Shown here: positions 26,816 through 36,876 of the stretch, in pieces
How the letters are laid out: each line of letters opens with the position of its first letter
Position numbering within the stretch: position 1 is the first letter of the stretch
Notes under the pieces: generated by a model
Told to the model about the DNA's origin: nothing
Database searches by the model: none
Seen by the model: only the letters and a program-made list of their open reading frames with translations
Position numbers and translations under genes: made by a program
Source of the DNA: Pseudomonas sp. MM213
GTDB taxonomy: Bacteria; Pseudomonadota; Gammaproteobacteria; Pseudomonadales; Pseudomonadaceae
Assembly (NCBI RefSeq): GCF_020423045.1
Contig: NZ_CP081943.1
Coordinates: 868,001 to 932,000 of the forward strand
Reading direction: 5' to 3'
DNA length: 64,000 nt

Positions 26816-28114
26816 TTACAACAACGAAATCGGGTAGTTGATGATAATGCGGTTTTCATCGAACTCGTTGTTGCTGAAGTCTTTGCGAATGCTCGCGTTG
26901 CGCCATTTGACGTTGAGGTTCTTCAGCACGCCGCTCTGTATGGTGTAGGCCAGTTCCGATTCGCGGCCCCATTCCTTGCCGTCGGTGATAGCGCCGGTGT
27001 GCACGTTATCGCCGCTGATGTAGCGGTTCATCATCGTCAGGCCGGGAATGCCCAGGGCGACGAAGTTGTAGTCATGACGCAGTTGCCAGGATTTTTCCCT
27101 GGCGTTGTCGTAGCTGGAGTTGTAGCTGTCGTTGGCCAGGGTGCCGCCGCTGGTGCCGTTGACGCGCATCCAGGCATTGTCGCCGGTGAGCTTTTGCAGG
27201 CCGACGTAAAAGGTGTTGCCGCCGTATTTGGCAGACAGCATGGCGAACGTGGTTTTGTTGTCCAGGTCACCGGCCAGGGCACTGCCATCTTCCTTGCCGT
27301 TGAAGAAGCCGAGGTTGGCGCCGAGGGTCCAGTCGCCGATGGGTTGGCTGTGGCTCAGGTTGAAATACTGCTGCTGATAAATGTCAGTGAGTTCCGCGTA
27401 CCAGACGCCGACCTGCGTGCGCTTCTCGTTGAACAGGTATTCACCACCACCGAAGTTGAAACGGTCCGAGGTGAACGCCGCTTTGCCGTTCATGGACATG
27501 TCTTCCATGCTCGCATCGTTGCGCGGGCTGTTCTGCCGGAACTGGCCGCCGTAGAGCGTCAGGCCGCTGATCTCGGTAGAGGTCACCTGGCCACCGCGGA
27601 AGGTTTGCGGCAGGGAGCGGCCGTCATCCGAACGCAGGATCGGCAGTATCGGCATCCATTCGCCGACCTTCAATTCGGTTTTCGAGATTTTGCCTTTGAG
27701 CGCCACTCCCATCCGGCCGAAGTTGTCGGCAGGGCGACCGTCATCGTGGATCGGCAGCAGTTGTGTACCGCCGGTGCCTTTGCCGCCATCGAGCTTTTGC
27801 GAGTACAGGCCCAGCACATCCACACCAAAACCGACCGGGCCTGGGGTGAAGCCTGACTTGGCGTCGAGGATGAAGTTTTGCGTCCACTCTTCGGCCTTGC
27901 CTTGTGGGTAGGTCGGGTTGGTGAAGTTGCGGTTGATGTAGAAGTTGCGCAGGTTCAGCGTGGCCTTGGCGTCATCGACGAAACCTTCGGCGTGGCCGAT
28001 CACAGGCATGGCGAGTACGGCCAGGCTGCTGCAACCGATCAGGCTCAGGGTATGCCGGCGTGCGAAGACAGGGCGAGAAGTGCGGCTGGAGGAATTGCGG
28101 GCGAGTTTGCTCAC
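26816..28114 (-). CDS. OprD-family outer membrane porin
   Basis: A 432-aa outer-membrane barrel protein. A long basic signal sequence ends near GHA. The mature start GFVDDAKATLNLRNFYINRNF is the OprD-family opening, followed by LDAKSGFTPGPVGFGVDVLGLYS. The C-terminus ends in an aromatic/aliphatic strand. It is first gene of the uronate operon, so its likely cargo is hexuronate or aldarate; OprD members take up small carboxylates and basic amino acids. Confidence 0.9.
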   Translation of the reverse strand: MSKLARNSSSRTSRPVFARRHTLSLIGCSSLAVLAMPVIGHAEGFVDDAKATLNLRNFYINRNFTNPTYPQGKAEEWTQNFILDAKSGFTPGPVGFGVDVLGLYSQKLDGGKGTGGTQLLPIHDDGRPADNFGRMGVALKGKISKTELKVGEWMPILPILRSDDGRSLPQTFRGGQVTSTEISGLTLYGGQFRQNSPRNDASMEDMSMNGKAAFTSDRFNFGGGEYLFNEKRTQVGVWYAELTDIYQQQYFNLSHSQPIGDWTLGANLGFFNGKEDGSALAGDLDNKTTFAMLSAKYGGNTFYVGLQKLTGDNAWMRVNGTSGGTLANDSYNSSYDNAREKSWQLRHDYNFVALGIPGLTMMNRYISGDNVHTGAITDGKEWGRESELAYTIQSGVLKNLNVKWRNASIRKDFSNNEFDENRIIINYPISLL

Positions 28115-28150
28115 TGTGACGTTCCCTGGGTATTTGTTGTTTTTATTTTT

Positions 28151-28170
28151 GTCATACGTCGTCGTACAAC
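28151..28170. promoter_or_regulatory. Operator-like GTCATACGTC-GTCGTACAAC in the porin promoter
   Basis: Two tandem GTCrTAC elements 37-56 bp upstream of the porin start, related to the perfect GTCGTACGAC in front of udh. An AT-rich stretch (TTTTTATTTTTG) adjoins it. Confidence 0.42.
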
Positions 28171-28251
28171 ATCGGGGCGATTATTTGCGAGTGTTTCAGG
28201 GTATGTCAATCAGAAGTTATACGATGACTCGAATGGCCCCACACGATCCTT

Positions 28252-28336
28252 GTAGGAGCCGGCTTGCTGGCGATCCAGGCACCGCGGTGTATCAGGAAGA
28301 CCGCGTCGCCTGGATCGCCAGCAAGCCGGCTCCTAC
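28252..28336. repeat. REPIN (GTAGGAGCCGGC class)
   Basis: Inverted arms GTAGGAGCCGGCTTGCTGGCGA and its complement between the porin promoter and copD. Confidence 0.9.
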
Positions 28337-28347
28337 AAAAACGGTGT

Positions 28348-29205
28348 TTATCCGGTAATCATCGGGGGCATGGTGCCCAGGAGGGAGACTGCCGCCACAG
28401 CGCCAATGCCCAGCAGCCACTCCATAATCACACTGGTTTTGAGCGTCGCCATGCGCTGCTCGCAATCCTTGATCCGCTGCCGATTGAACAGCGCCAACCC
28501 CAGCATCGCACTCACCAGCAGCACCTTGATCAGCAGAATCAACGCAAACCCGGACAGCAACGGGGTCGGCCAGAACTGCCCGGTCAACACCCGCACATTG
28601 ATCAGCCCGGTAATCACCAGTCCCGCCACCAGCGCATAACCGACACCGCTGAAGCGTTGCAGTATTTCGCGGACAGCATGGCCAGCCGGTTGCCGCAGGA
28701 TCATCACCAGCAGCAACAACCCACCGAGCCAGGCCCCGACGCAGGTCAGGTGAATGATTTGATTGAGGATCAGCAACTGGCCGCTGAGGCCATCGAGCAT
28801 CGCGCCGTGACCGACCGGTGCCAACGTCGCCAGCAGCAGGCCGCCGAGGACCAGGCGCAAGGGCAGGCTGGTGTGAAGCGGTGTCAGCAGCACAACCATC
28901 AGCAAGCCATTGAGCAGCAGATGCCAGCGCCAGACCTGGCCGAAAAACGTATTGCCCAGCACCAGGCGCAAGGTCGACGGATCGAACGCCGCCTCCCACG
29001 CACCGGCCATGCTGACGGTGATCAGCAGCAGCCAGGCGATGCCGCTGACCAATGCGACCGAGGCGAGCCAGCGGCTGACTCGTGCCAGCGTTTTGTCCAG
29101 CAACGCCTCATGACCCAACAGCAGCGGCCTGAATACCCAGCCCCCGAACAGCATCAGCACCACGGTGAAATGCAGGAAGCGGCACAGCACCATCGCGCTC
29201 GTCAT
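28348..29205 (-). CDS. copD: Copper resistance/homeostasis membrane protein CopD
   Basis: A 285-aa inner-membrane protein with about eight hydrophobic segments (for example WLASVALVSGIAWLLLITVSMAG and a C-terminal LLGIGAVAAVSLLGTMPPM). His residues occur in the first helix (RFLHFTVV) and in WRWHLLLNG. It starts three bases after copC. CopD family members work with periplasmic CopC in copper import. Confidence 0.9.
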   Translation of the reverse strand: MTSAMVLCRFLHFTVVLMLFGGWVFRPLLLGHEALLDKTLARVSRWLASVALVSGIAWLLLITVSMAGAWEAAFDPSTLRLVLGNTFFGQVWRWHLLLNGLLMVVLLTPLHTSLPLRLVLGGLLLATLAPVGHGAMLDGLSGQLLILNQIIHLTCVGAWLGGLLLLVMILRQPAGHAVREILQRFSGVGYALVAGLVITGLINVRVLTGQFWPTPLLSGFALILLIKVLLVSAMLGLALFNRQRIKDCEQRMATLKTSVIMEWLLGIGAVAAVSLLGTMPPMITG

Positions 29206-29208
29206 GAA

Positions 29209-29574
29209 TTACTGGCCAACCTTGAAGCTGTAAGCGCCTTCGCTTTTGTGGGTATCGACCGACACCGCATGCCATTCGACTTTGTAGGCGCCCGCCGCCA
29301 GTGGCGCAGCCGGGGTCACGACCAGGGTCTTTTTATCGCTGCCTTCGGTGGCCAGGCTTTTTACCTCAACGTTGGCGCCGTCCTTGCTGATCGTGACTTT
29401 GGTGAATGCCGCTTCGACACCTTCGGAGAACACCAGGCGCAAATCCGACGGTGCACTGACGGTGCTGTCGGCAGCCGGCGTCTGGCTTTTCAGATGGGCA
29501 TGGGCAAACACCGACGAAGCGGCGAGCAGCGAGCCGAGCAGGGCGGCGGCGGTCAGGGTTTTCTTGAAAAGCAT
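29209..29574 (-). CDS. copC: Periplasmic copper-binding protein CopC
   Basis: A 121-aa exported beta-barrel protein. The signal peptide ends at VFA and the mature protein starts HAHLKSQTP, supplying the N-terminal His ligand. The C-terminal DTHKSEGAYSF supplies the Asp-x-His part of the Cu(II) site. There is no Met-rich loop, so this is a Cu(II)-only CopC. A palindrome ACAGTT-T-AACTGT at 29610-29622 lies 36 bp upstream and could be an operator. Confidence 0.93.
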   Translation of the reverse strand: MLFKKTLTAAALLGSLLAASSVFAHAHLKSQTPAADSTVSAPSDLRLVFSEGVEAAFTKVTISKDGANVEVKSLATEGSDKKTLVVTPAAPLAAGAYKVEWHAVSVDTHKSEGAYSFKVGQ

Positions 29575-29609
29575 CGTGGGTACCTCAGAGGCAGGTTCGA
29601 AGAAGGGCG

Positions 29610-29622
29610 ACAGTTTAACTGT
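29610..29622. promoter_or_regulatory. ACAGTTTAACTGT palindrome between copC and the TetR gene
   Basis: Perfect arms ACAGTT/AACTGT in the 146-bp divergent gap. It is closer to copC (36 bp) than to the TetR gene (99 bp). No regulator assigned. Confidence 0.35.
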
Positions 29623-29720
29623 GAGCGTCGGCGGGTGGGTGTACGAAGTTTCGTTTTCCGCTGTCGCCGCGATGTAGGGCGGATGCTAGTCTTGAGCAAC
29701 GCTGTTGTCAGGGAGCCCTC

Positions 29721-30341
29721 ATGGGCAATCACAAGATCGAGATTCGCCGCAGTAACGTCGAAAAAATTCTGCTCGGGGCCGAAAAGGTCTTTGCCGAAAA
29801 AGGTTTCGGCGGCACCGCCATGGCCGACATCGCCGCCGAAGTGCAACTGCCGCGCTCCAATCTGCATTACTACTTCAGCACCAAGACCGAGCTCTACAGC
29901 GCCGTGCTGTTCGATTTACTTGAAGTGTGGAAGCAGGATGCGCTGTGCTTCGAGATGTTCGATGACCCGCGCGTGGTGCTCAGCAGCTACATCCGCGCCA
30001 AGATGAACCACTCGCGCAGCCGGCCTTACGGTTCGAAAGTCTGGGCCAACGAAATCATCCACGGCGCGCCGACGCTGGGTGAGAAACTCGACGCCAGCCT
30101 GTACGACTGGGCCAAGATGAAAGAAGCGAAAATTCGCCAGTGGGTGGACGACAAACGCATCCTGCCGGTGGAGCCTTCCAGCCTGCTGTACATGATCTGG
30201 GCGTCGACTCAGCATTACGCCGACTTTGATCACCAGGTGAATATTCTGAACGACCACCAGCCGCTGTCGGACATGCAGTTTGAGCGGGCGGTGCAGACGG
30301 TGACGAGCGTGATTTTGCGGGGGATCGGGTTGGAGCCCTGA
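29721..30341 (+). CDS. TetR-family regulator, RutR-like
   Basis: A 206-aa regulator. The N-terminal HTH covers about residues 14-60 (FAEKGFGGTAMADIAAEVQLPRSNLHYYFSTK). The C-terminal half matches the RutR/YcdC-type ligand domain (RSRPYGSKVWANEIIHGAPTLGEKL, ASTQHYADF). RutR senses uracil or thymine in E. coli, and here the gene adjoins the preA-preT-hydA cluster. It is the best candidate to bind the ACTGA-N6-TCAGT sites in the hydA/transporter region. Confidence 0.85.
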   Translation: MGNHKIEIRRSNVEKILLGAEKVFAEKGFGGTAMADIAAEVQLPRSNLHYYFSTKTELYSAVLFDLLEVWKQDALCFEMFDDPRVVLSSYIRAKMNHSRSRPYGSKVWANEIIHGAPTLGEKLDASLYDWAKMKEAKIRQWVDDKRILPVEPSSLLYMIWASTQHYADFDHQVNILNDHQPLSDMQFERAVQTVTSVILRGIGLEP

Positions 30342-30361
30342 TATCTCGGGTGTTGCTGATG

Positions 30362-30435
30362 GCCTCTTCGCGGGCAAGCCTCGCTCCTACAGGTACCGCG
30401 CTGTACCTGTAGGAGCGAGGCTTGCCCGCGAAGGC
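30362..30435. repeat. REP doublet (GAGGCTTGCCCGCG class)
   Basis: GCGGGCAAGCCTCGCTCCTAC and its complement, inward GTAGGAG ends, between the convergent TetR and preA genes. Confidence 0.9.
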
Positions 30436-30457
30436 GTCAGATCAGGCGCAGCAGATT

Positions 30458-31732
30458 TTAGACGGCGACATGATACGGATTCCTCGGATCATGATTCCAA
30501 TCCAGAAACGGCTTCCCGTTCTCCATCGGCACCATCTCGATGCAGTCCTGCACCGGGCAAGTGATCTGGCACAAATTGCAGCCCACACACTCGTCATCGA
30601 TCACTTCATATTTGTGCGTCCCATCCGCCTGCCTGAGGCTGGCCACCGCCTGGTGCGAGGTGTCTTCGCAAGCGATATGGCAGCGACCGCAACCGATACA
30701 CGCCTCCTGGTCAATTTTCGCGATCACCTGATAGTTGATGTCCAGGTACTTCCAGTCCGTGGTATTGCCCACCGCGCGCCCGGAAAATTCCGACACGCTG
30801 GCGTAGCCCTGACTGTCCATCCAGCGTGACAAACCGTCCTTCATGTCCTCGACAATCCGGAAACCATGCAGCATCGCCGCCGTGCACACCTGCACCGAGC
30901 CGCTGCCCAACGCGATGAATTCCGCCGCGTCGCGCCAGTTGCCGATGCCGCCAATACCGGAGATCGGCAAGCCTTGAGTCTGCGGGTCGCGTGCAATCTC
31001 GGCGACCATGTTCAACGCAATCGGCTTCACCGCCGAGCCGCAATAACCACCGTGAGTGCTTTGGCTGCCGACGATGGGATTGGCGACCATGCGTTCCAGG
31101 TTAACGCTGGTGATCGAGTTGATCGTGTTGATCAGCGACACCGCATCGGCACCGCCGCGATGGGCCGCGCGGGCGGCGACGCGGATGTCGGTGATGTTCG
31201 GTGTGAGCTTGACGATTACCGGCAGCGAGCAATACGTCTTGCACCAGCGGGTGACCTGCTCGACATACTCCGGCACCTGACCGACGGCCGCGCCCATGCC
31301 CCGTTCCGGCATGCCGTGAGGGCAGCCGAAGTTCAGCTCGATGCCGTCGGCGCCGGTGGCTTCCACCAGCGGCAGGATGTGTTTCCAGGATTCTTCGACG
31401 CAGGGCACCATCAGCGACACGATCAAGGCGCGGTCCGGCCAATCCTTTTTCACCTGGGTGATTTCCCGCAGGTTGATCTCCAGCGAGCGGTCGGTGATCA
31501 GCTCGATGTTATTGAAGCCCAGCACTTCACGGTTGGCGCCGAAATGCGCCGAGTAGCGCGACGACACGTTGACCGCCGCCGGGTCTTCACCCAGGGTTTT
31601 CCAGACCACGCCACCCCAGCCGGCCTCAAAGGCGCGGACCACGTTGTAGGCCTTGTCAGTCGGCGGCGCAGAGGCCAGCCAGAACGGGTTGGGGGATTTG
31701 ATGCCGGCGAAGACAATCGAAAGATCGGCCAT
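30458..31732 (-). CDS. preA: NAD-dependent dihydropyrimidine dehydrogenase subunit PreA
   Basis: A 424-aa protein with an FMN-binding dihydroorotate-dehydrogenase-like barrel (NPFWLASAPPT, ELNFGCPHGM, KLTPNITDI, GIGGIGNW). A C-terminal ferredoxin domain has two cluster motifs, CIGCGRCHIAC and CVGCNLCQITC. With PreT it reduces uracil and thymine to the dihydro forms, the first step of the reductive pathway. It is also called PydX in pseudomonads. It starts directly after the preT stop. Confidence 0.95.
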   Translation of the reverse strand: MADLSIVFAGIKSPNPFWLASAPPTDKAYNVVRAFEAGWGGVVWKTLGEDPAAVNVSSRYSAHFGANREVLGFNNIELITDRSLEINLREITQVKKDWPDRALIVSLMVPCVEESWKHILPLVEATGADGIELNFGCPHGMPERGMGAAVGQVPEYVEQVTRWCKTYCSLPVIVKLTPNITDIRVAARAAHRGGADAVSLINTINSITSVNLERMVANPIVGSQSTHGGYCGSAVKPIALNMVAEIARDPQTQGLPISGIGGIGNWRDAAEFIALGSGSVQVCTAAMLHGFRIVEDMKDGLSRWMDSQGYASVSEFSGRAVGNTTDWKYLDINYQVIAKIDQEACIGCGRCHIACEDTSHQAVASLRQADGTHKYEVIDDECVGCNLCQITCPVQDCIEMVPMENGKPFLDWNHDPRNPYHVAV

Positions 31733-33100
31733 TTACGCAGCCTCCACGTTGAGCATCAATTGAGCGTTGATCGCCTCGGCAGCCAGCTTGCCGTGCTGCA
31801 CGGCTTGCACGGTGAGGTCCTGATCGAGGCTGGTGCAGTCGCCGCCGGCATACACGCCGGGGATGCTGGTGCGCAGCTGTTCATCGACGGCAATCCGATC
31901 GCCCTGACGCTTGAGTTCACGGGCCAGCGGGTCGCTGAGGGCGCTTGAGTCAAAGGCCTGGCCGATGGCTTTGAAGATCGCATCGGCGACCAGTTCGAAG
32001 GTTTCGCCAGTGGTTTGCAGGCGACCTTCTACCAAGTGTGTGCGGGCGAAGCGCATGCCGCGCACGTGGCCCTGAGCATCGAGCAACACTTCTTCGGGTT
32101 GCGCCCACGTCAGCAAGCGCACCTGATTGGCTTTGGCGATGTCTTGTTCATGGTGGGTGGCGCCCATGTCCTCGACACCGCGGCGGTACACCAGATTCAC
32201 GTCATGCGCGCCGAGGCGGGCCATTTGCACGGCCATGTCGATGGCGGTGTTGCCGGCGCCGAGGACGATGCAATGGTCGGCCAAAGGCAGTTGTGTCAGG
32301 TCATCGGCCTGGCGTAACTCGCGGATGTATTCGGTGGCGGCGAGCAGGCCGGGTGCGTCCTCGTGATTCAGTCCAAGCTGTTTGCTGGCATTGAGACCGA
32401 GGCCGAGGAACACCGCGTCGAATTGCTGATGCAGGTCGCTCAAGGTCAGGTTTTCACCGAGCTTTTGCCCGTGACGGATTTCGATGCCACCGATCTGCAA
32501 CAGGAAATCCAGCTCCTTCTGTGCGTAATCGTCCACCAGTTTGTACTTGGCGATCCCGTACTCGTTGAGGCCGCCAGCCTTTTCCCGCGCTTCGAAAATC
32601 ACCACGTCATGCCCATGCATGGCACTGCGATGAGCGCAGGACAAACCGGCCGGGCCGGCCCCTACCACCGCGATGCGTTTACCGGTTGCGGCGGCGCGCG
32701 GGAAGGGGTGTTCGCTAAAGTGCGCATTGTCCACGGCGTAACGTTGCAACAGGCCGATCAAGACGGGCGCGCATTCATGGTCGTTGTTGCGCACACACGC
32801 TTGCTGGCAGAGGATTTCGGTCGGACAGACCCGGGCGCAACTGCCGCCGAGGATGTTCGCCGAGAGGATTTTCTGCGCCGCGCCTTGCACGTTGTCCTGA
32901 TGGATATTGCGGATGAACGAGGGAATGTCGATGTCGCTCGGACAGGCGTTCACGCACGGCGCGTCGTAGCAATACAGGCAGCGCGAGGCTTCCAGGTGCG
33001 CCTGGCGATCGTTGAGCGGCGGCGCCAGATCGGTGAAGTGGCCGGCGAGGGCGGCCGCATTCTCAACGGGATGCGGGAGGTGGGTCAGGGTCTTGATCAC
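31733..33100 (-). CDS. preT: NAD-dependent dihydropyrimidine dehydrogenase subunit PreT
   Basis: A 455-aa flavoprotein. The GTG at 33100 is taken as start because the family N-terminus begins MIKTLTHLPH; upstream codons run into a REP doublet. N-terminal cysteine sets CLYCYDAPCVNACP and CARVCPTEILCQQAC bind iron-sulfur clusters. GAGPAGLSC and GAGNTAIDMA bind FAD and NAD(P)H. It passes electrons from NADH to PreA. Also known as PydA. Confidence 0.94.
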   Translation of the reverse strand: MIKTLTHLPHPVENAAALAGHFTDLAPPLNDRQAHLEASRCLYCYDAPCVNACPSDIDIPSFIRNIHQDNVQGAAQKILSANILGGSCARVCPTEILCQQACVRNNDHECAPVLIGLLQRYAVDNAHFSEHPFPRAAATGKRIAVVGAGPAGLSCAHRSAMHGHDVVIFEAREKAGGLNEYGIAKYKLVDDYAQKELDFLLQIGGIEIRHGQKLGENLTLSDLHQQFDAVFLGLGLNASKQLGLNHEDAPGLLAATEYIRELRQADDLTQLPLADHCIVLGAGNTAIDMAVQMARLGAHDVNLVYRRGVEDMGATHHEQDIAKANQVRLLTWAQPEEVLLDAQGHVRGMRFARTHLVEGRLQTTGETFELVADAIFKAIGQAFDSSALSDPLARELKRQGDRIAVDEQLRTSIPGVYAGGDCTSLDQDLTVQAVQHGKLAAEAINAQLMLNVEAA

Positions 33101-33168
33101 GGTGTTGGCCTCACGGTTATTTGAGGTAACTGCCTCTGATGGGCATTGGTTTTTTTGTTGTCTGGGCC

Positions 33169-33246
33169 GGCCTCTTCGCGGGCAAGCCTCGCTCCTACAG
33201 TTTGAAATGCGATCCACCGTAGGAGCGAGGCTTGCCCGCGAAGGCC
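33169..33246. repeat. REP doublet (GAGGCTTGCCCGCG class)
   Basis: Near-perfect inverted pair of 25-bp arms between hydA and preT, so preT probably has its own promoter or reads through. Confidence 0.9.
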
Positions 33247-33259
33247 GAAGGCCTCGATC

Positions 33260-34737
<1,478 letters not shown>

Positions 34738-35120
34738 TCTAACTGTTTTATATGCAGCTGGCGTCAACGGTCGTATTCCTGTCAACGCTGTCAGGATTAG
34801 AAGCTAGTATGAGTTCAAGGATTGAGCAAGAATATTTTTTATAAGCATATAACCGTTTTAAGCTATTGATAAATAATAACTAAATCGATTAATCACCAAA
34901 ATGGTGAGGCCTCTCACCATTTTGACGCACTTGACAGGTTCCAAAAATAGACGAGATTTCTTATGTGAAATCAGCCGCTTGAGAATGGTCTATGGTTGAT
35001 GCGCAACTTTGAAAAAAAGATCGACGCACCAGATTGAGTCCTGACGGTTCGGACAACTTGCCTGGCCTTTAGCCTGAGAGAACAGACACGTCGCCGAGTA
35101 CTCACTGGAGATAGATATAA
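34738..35120. other. AT-rich intergenic core between hydA and the NCS1 gene
   Basis: No ORF of note. It is markedly richer in A/T than its flanks around 34800-34900. It holds a perfect hairpin at 34897-34924 and an imperfect stem-loop at 35043-35092 (GACGGTTC against GAAC and CGTC, enclosing GGC-CTTTA-GCC). Promoters of both divergent genes must lie here. Confidence 0.6.
34897..34924. promoter_or_regulatory. Perfect 12-bp inverted repeat (CAAAATGGTGAG arms)
   Basis: CAAAATGGTGAG, four-base centre GCCT, then CTCACCATTTTG. No T-tract follows on either strand, so a terminator is unlikely. Midway between hydA and the transporter; possible operator or RNA hairpin. Confidence 0.5.
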
Positions 35121-35138
35121 AACTGATCAACATCAGTT
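35121..35138. promoter_or_regulatory. Operator-like AACTGATCAACATCAGTT, transporter side
   Basis: 7-bp inverted arms AACTGAT/ATCAGTT containing ACTGA-N6-TCAGT, 114 bp upstream of the transporter start. Confidence 0.5.
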
Positions 35139-35251
35139 AGTTGCAAAGCTTTTATGGAACTGCCCGATGCGTATTCGGAGTGCCCGGCACGTTTATTGAT
35201 GCCGCCAGCCCCCGATGAGCAAAAAATAATTCAAAGAACAGTGGAGCGGCC

Positions 35252-36736
35252 ATGCAACAGATCAGATCGCAAGTGACCGAACGCGACGGCTTGTTCGAGC
35301 TCGAAGCCGGCAGCGATGTCCTCGACAGTCCCCGATACAACCACGACATGGCACCGACCAAGGTGCGCGAACGAACCTGGAACAAATGGCACATCACCGC
35401 GCTATGGGTCGGCATGGCGATCTGCGTGCCGACCTACACCCTCGGCGGTGTGCTGACCGCCTATTTCGGCCTGACGGTGGGCGAGGCGCTGGTGGCAATT
35501 CTGCTTGCCAACATCATTGTGTTGATCCCGCTGACCCTGAATGCTTTCCCCGGCACTAAATACGGCATTCCGTTCCCGGTGTTGCTGCGTTCGTCCTTCG
35601 GCATCCTCGGTTCCAATATTCCCTGCCTGATCCGTGCGCTGGTGGCGTGTGGCTGGTTCGGCATCCAGACGATGTTTGGCGGGCTGGCGATTCACCTGTT
35701 TCTGGGCTCGGTGTTTGAGGGCTGGAAATCCCTCGGTGGCACCGGTGAAGTCATCGGTTTCATGGTCTTCTGGGCGCTGAACCTGTGGGTGGTGATTCGC
35801 GGCGCCGACTCGATCAAATGGCTTGAAACGCTGTCTGCGCCGCTGCTGGTGCTGGTGGGTGTCGGTCTGCTGGTGTGGGCGATGCCGAACGTGTCGATGA
35901 CCGAGTTGCTGGCGATCCCGGCCAAGCGTCCGGAAGGCGCCAGTGTGGTCAGCTATTTCGCCGCAGGGCTGACCGCGATGGTCGGGTTCTGGGCGACGTT
36001 GTCGCTGAATATTCCCGACTTCAGCCGCTATGCGAAGAGCCAGAAAGACCAGATTGTCGGGCAGATCATCGGCTTGCCGCTGACCATGTTCCTGTTCGCC
36101 TCGCTGGGCGTGGTGATGACTGCCGCGTCGGTGAAACTGGTGGGCGTGACCGTCTCCGATCCCGTGACGTTGATCGGCCATATCCAGAGCCCGGTCTGGG
36201 TGGCGCTGGCCATGGCGTTGATCATCATTGCCACGCTGTCCACCAACACCGCGGCCAACATCGTGTCGCCGACCAACGACTTCCAGAACATCGCGCCGAA
36301 GGTGATCAACCGCACCAAGGCGGTGTTGCTGACCGGGCTGGTGGGGTTGTTGCTGATGGGCCATGAGTTGCTGAAGAAGCTTGGGCTGATTGTCTCGGAC
36401 CTGAGCCTGGAAACGGTCTATTCGAACTGGCTGCTGGGTTATTCGAGCCTGCTCGGGCCGATCGCCGGGATCATGGTGGTGGACTATTTCCTGATCAAGA
36501 AACAGCAACTGGACCTGGCCGGGTTGTATCGCGATGACGTGTACCCGGCGTGGAACTGGTATGGATTTATCGCGTTCGGCGTGCCGGTGGTGCTGACGTT
36601 GCTGTCGTTGGGCAGCGATGCGTTCAGCTGGTTTTACAGTTATGGCTGGTTCACTGGCTCGGCGCTGGGCGGGTTGATTTATTACGGGTTGTGCTCGGTG
36701 CGGCCCAGCCCGTCTATCGCGAAATCTCCGGTGTGA
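35252..36736 (+). CDS. NCS1-family nucleobase transporter (probable uracil/pyrimidine permease)
   Basis: A 494-aa membrane protein with about 12 hydrophobic segments and the NCS1 opening SPRYNHDMAP...RTWNKWHITALWVGMAICVPTY. Further family hallmarks are GWFGIQ, NIPDFSRYA and the polar helix FAAGLTAMVGFWATLSLNIPDF. Members move uracil, cytosine, allantoin or hydantoins with Na+ or H+. Its place between hydA and the carbamoyl-beta-alanine hydrolase points to pyrimidine or dihydropyrimidine uptake. Confidence 0.92.
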   Translation: MQQIRSQVTERDGLFELEAGSDVLDSPRYNHDMAPTKVRERTWNKWHITALWVGMAICVPTYTLGGVLTAYFGLTVGEALVAILLANIIVLIPLTLNAFPGTKYGIPFPVLLRSSFGILGSNIPCLIRALVACGWFGIQTMFGGLAIHLFLGSVFEGWKSLGGTGEVIGFMVFWALNLWVVIRGADSIKWLETLSAPLLVLVGVGLLVWAMPNVSMTELLAIPAKRPEGASVVSYFAAGLTAMVGFWATLSLNIPDFSRYAKSQKDQIVGQIIGLPLTMFLFASLGVVMTAASVKLVGVTVSDPVTLIGHIQSPVWVALAMALIIIATLSTNTAANIVSPTNDFQNIAPKVINRTKAVLLTGLVGLLLMGHELLKKLGLIVSDLSLETVYSNWLLGYSSLLGPIAGIMVVDYFLIKKQQLDLAGLYRDDVYPAWNWYGFIAFGVPVVLTLLSLGSDAFSWFYSYGWFTGSALGGLIYYGLCSVRPSPSIAKSPV

Positions 36737-36741
36737 ACACT

Positions 36742-36815
36742 GGCCTCTTCGCGAGCAAGCTTCGCTCCTACAAGGAATACGCAAACCTGTAGGAGCGAGG
36801 CTTGCCCGCGAAGGC
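36742..36815. repeat. REP doublet, mixed arms
   Basis: Left arm CGCGAGCAAGCTTCGCTCCTAC, right arm GTAGGAGCGAGGCTTGCCCGCG: two sequence variants paired together. Confidence 0.87.
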
Positions 36816-36876
36816 GGCGCCACAAACACCAAAGAATTGCCTGAAAAACCTATAAAAACTGCCTGAGGAGATCACC

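Noticed and set aside
28264-30006. 580-codon plus-strand frame rich in Gln and His
   Set aside because: Crosses antisense to copD and copC, starts in a REPIN and runs into the TetR gene in another frame.
35043-35092. Riboswitch (TPP, guanidine or purine class) upstream of the transporter
   Set aside because: Conserved cores of those classes are not present; kept only as an unclassified stem-loop.
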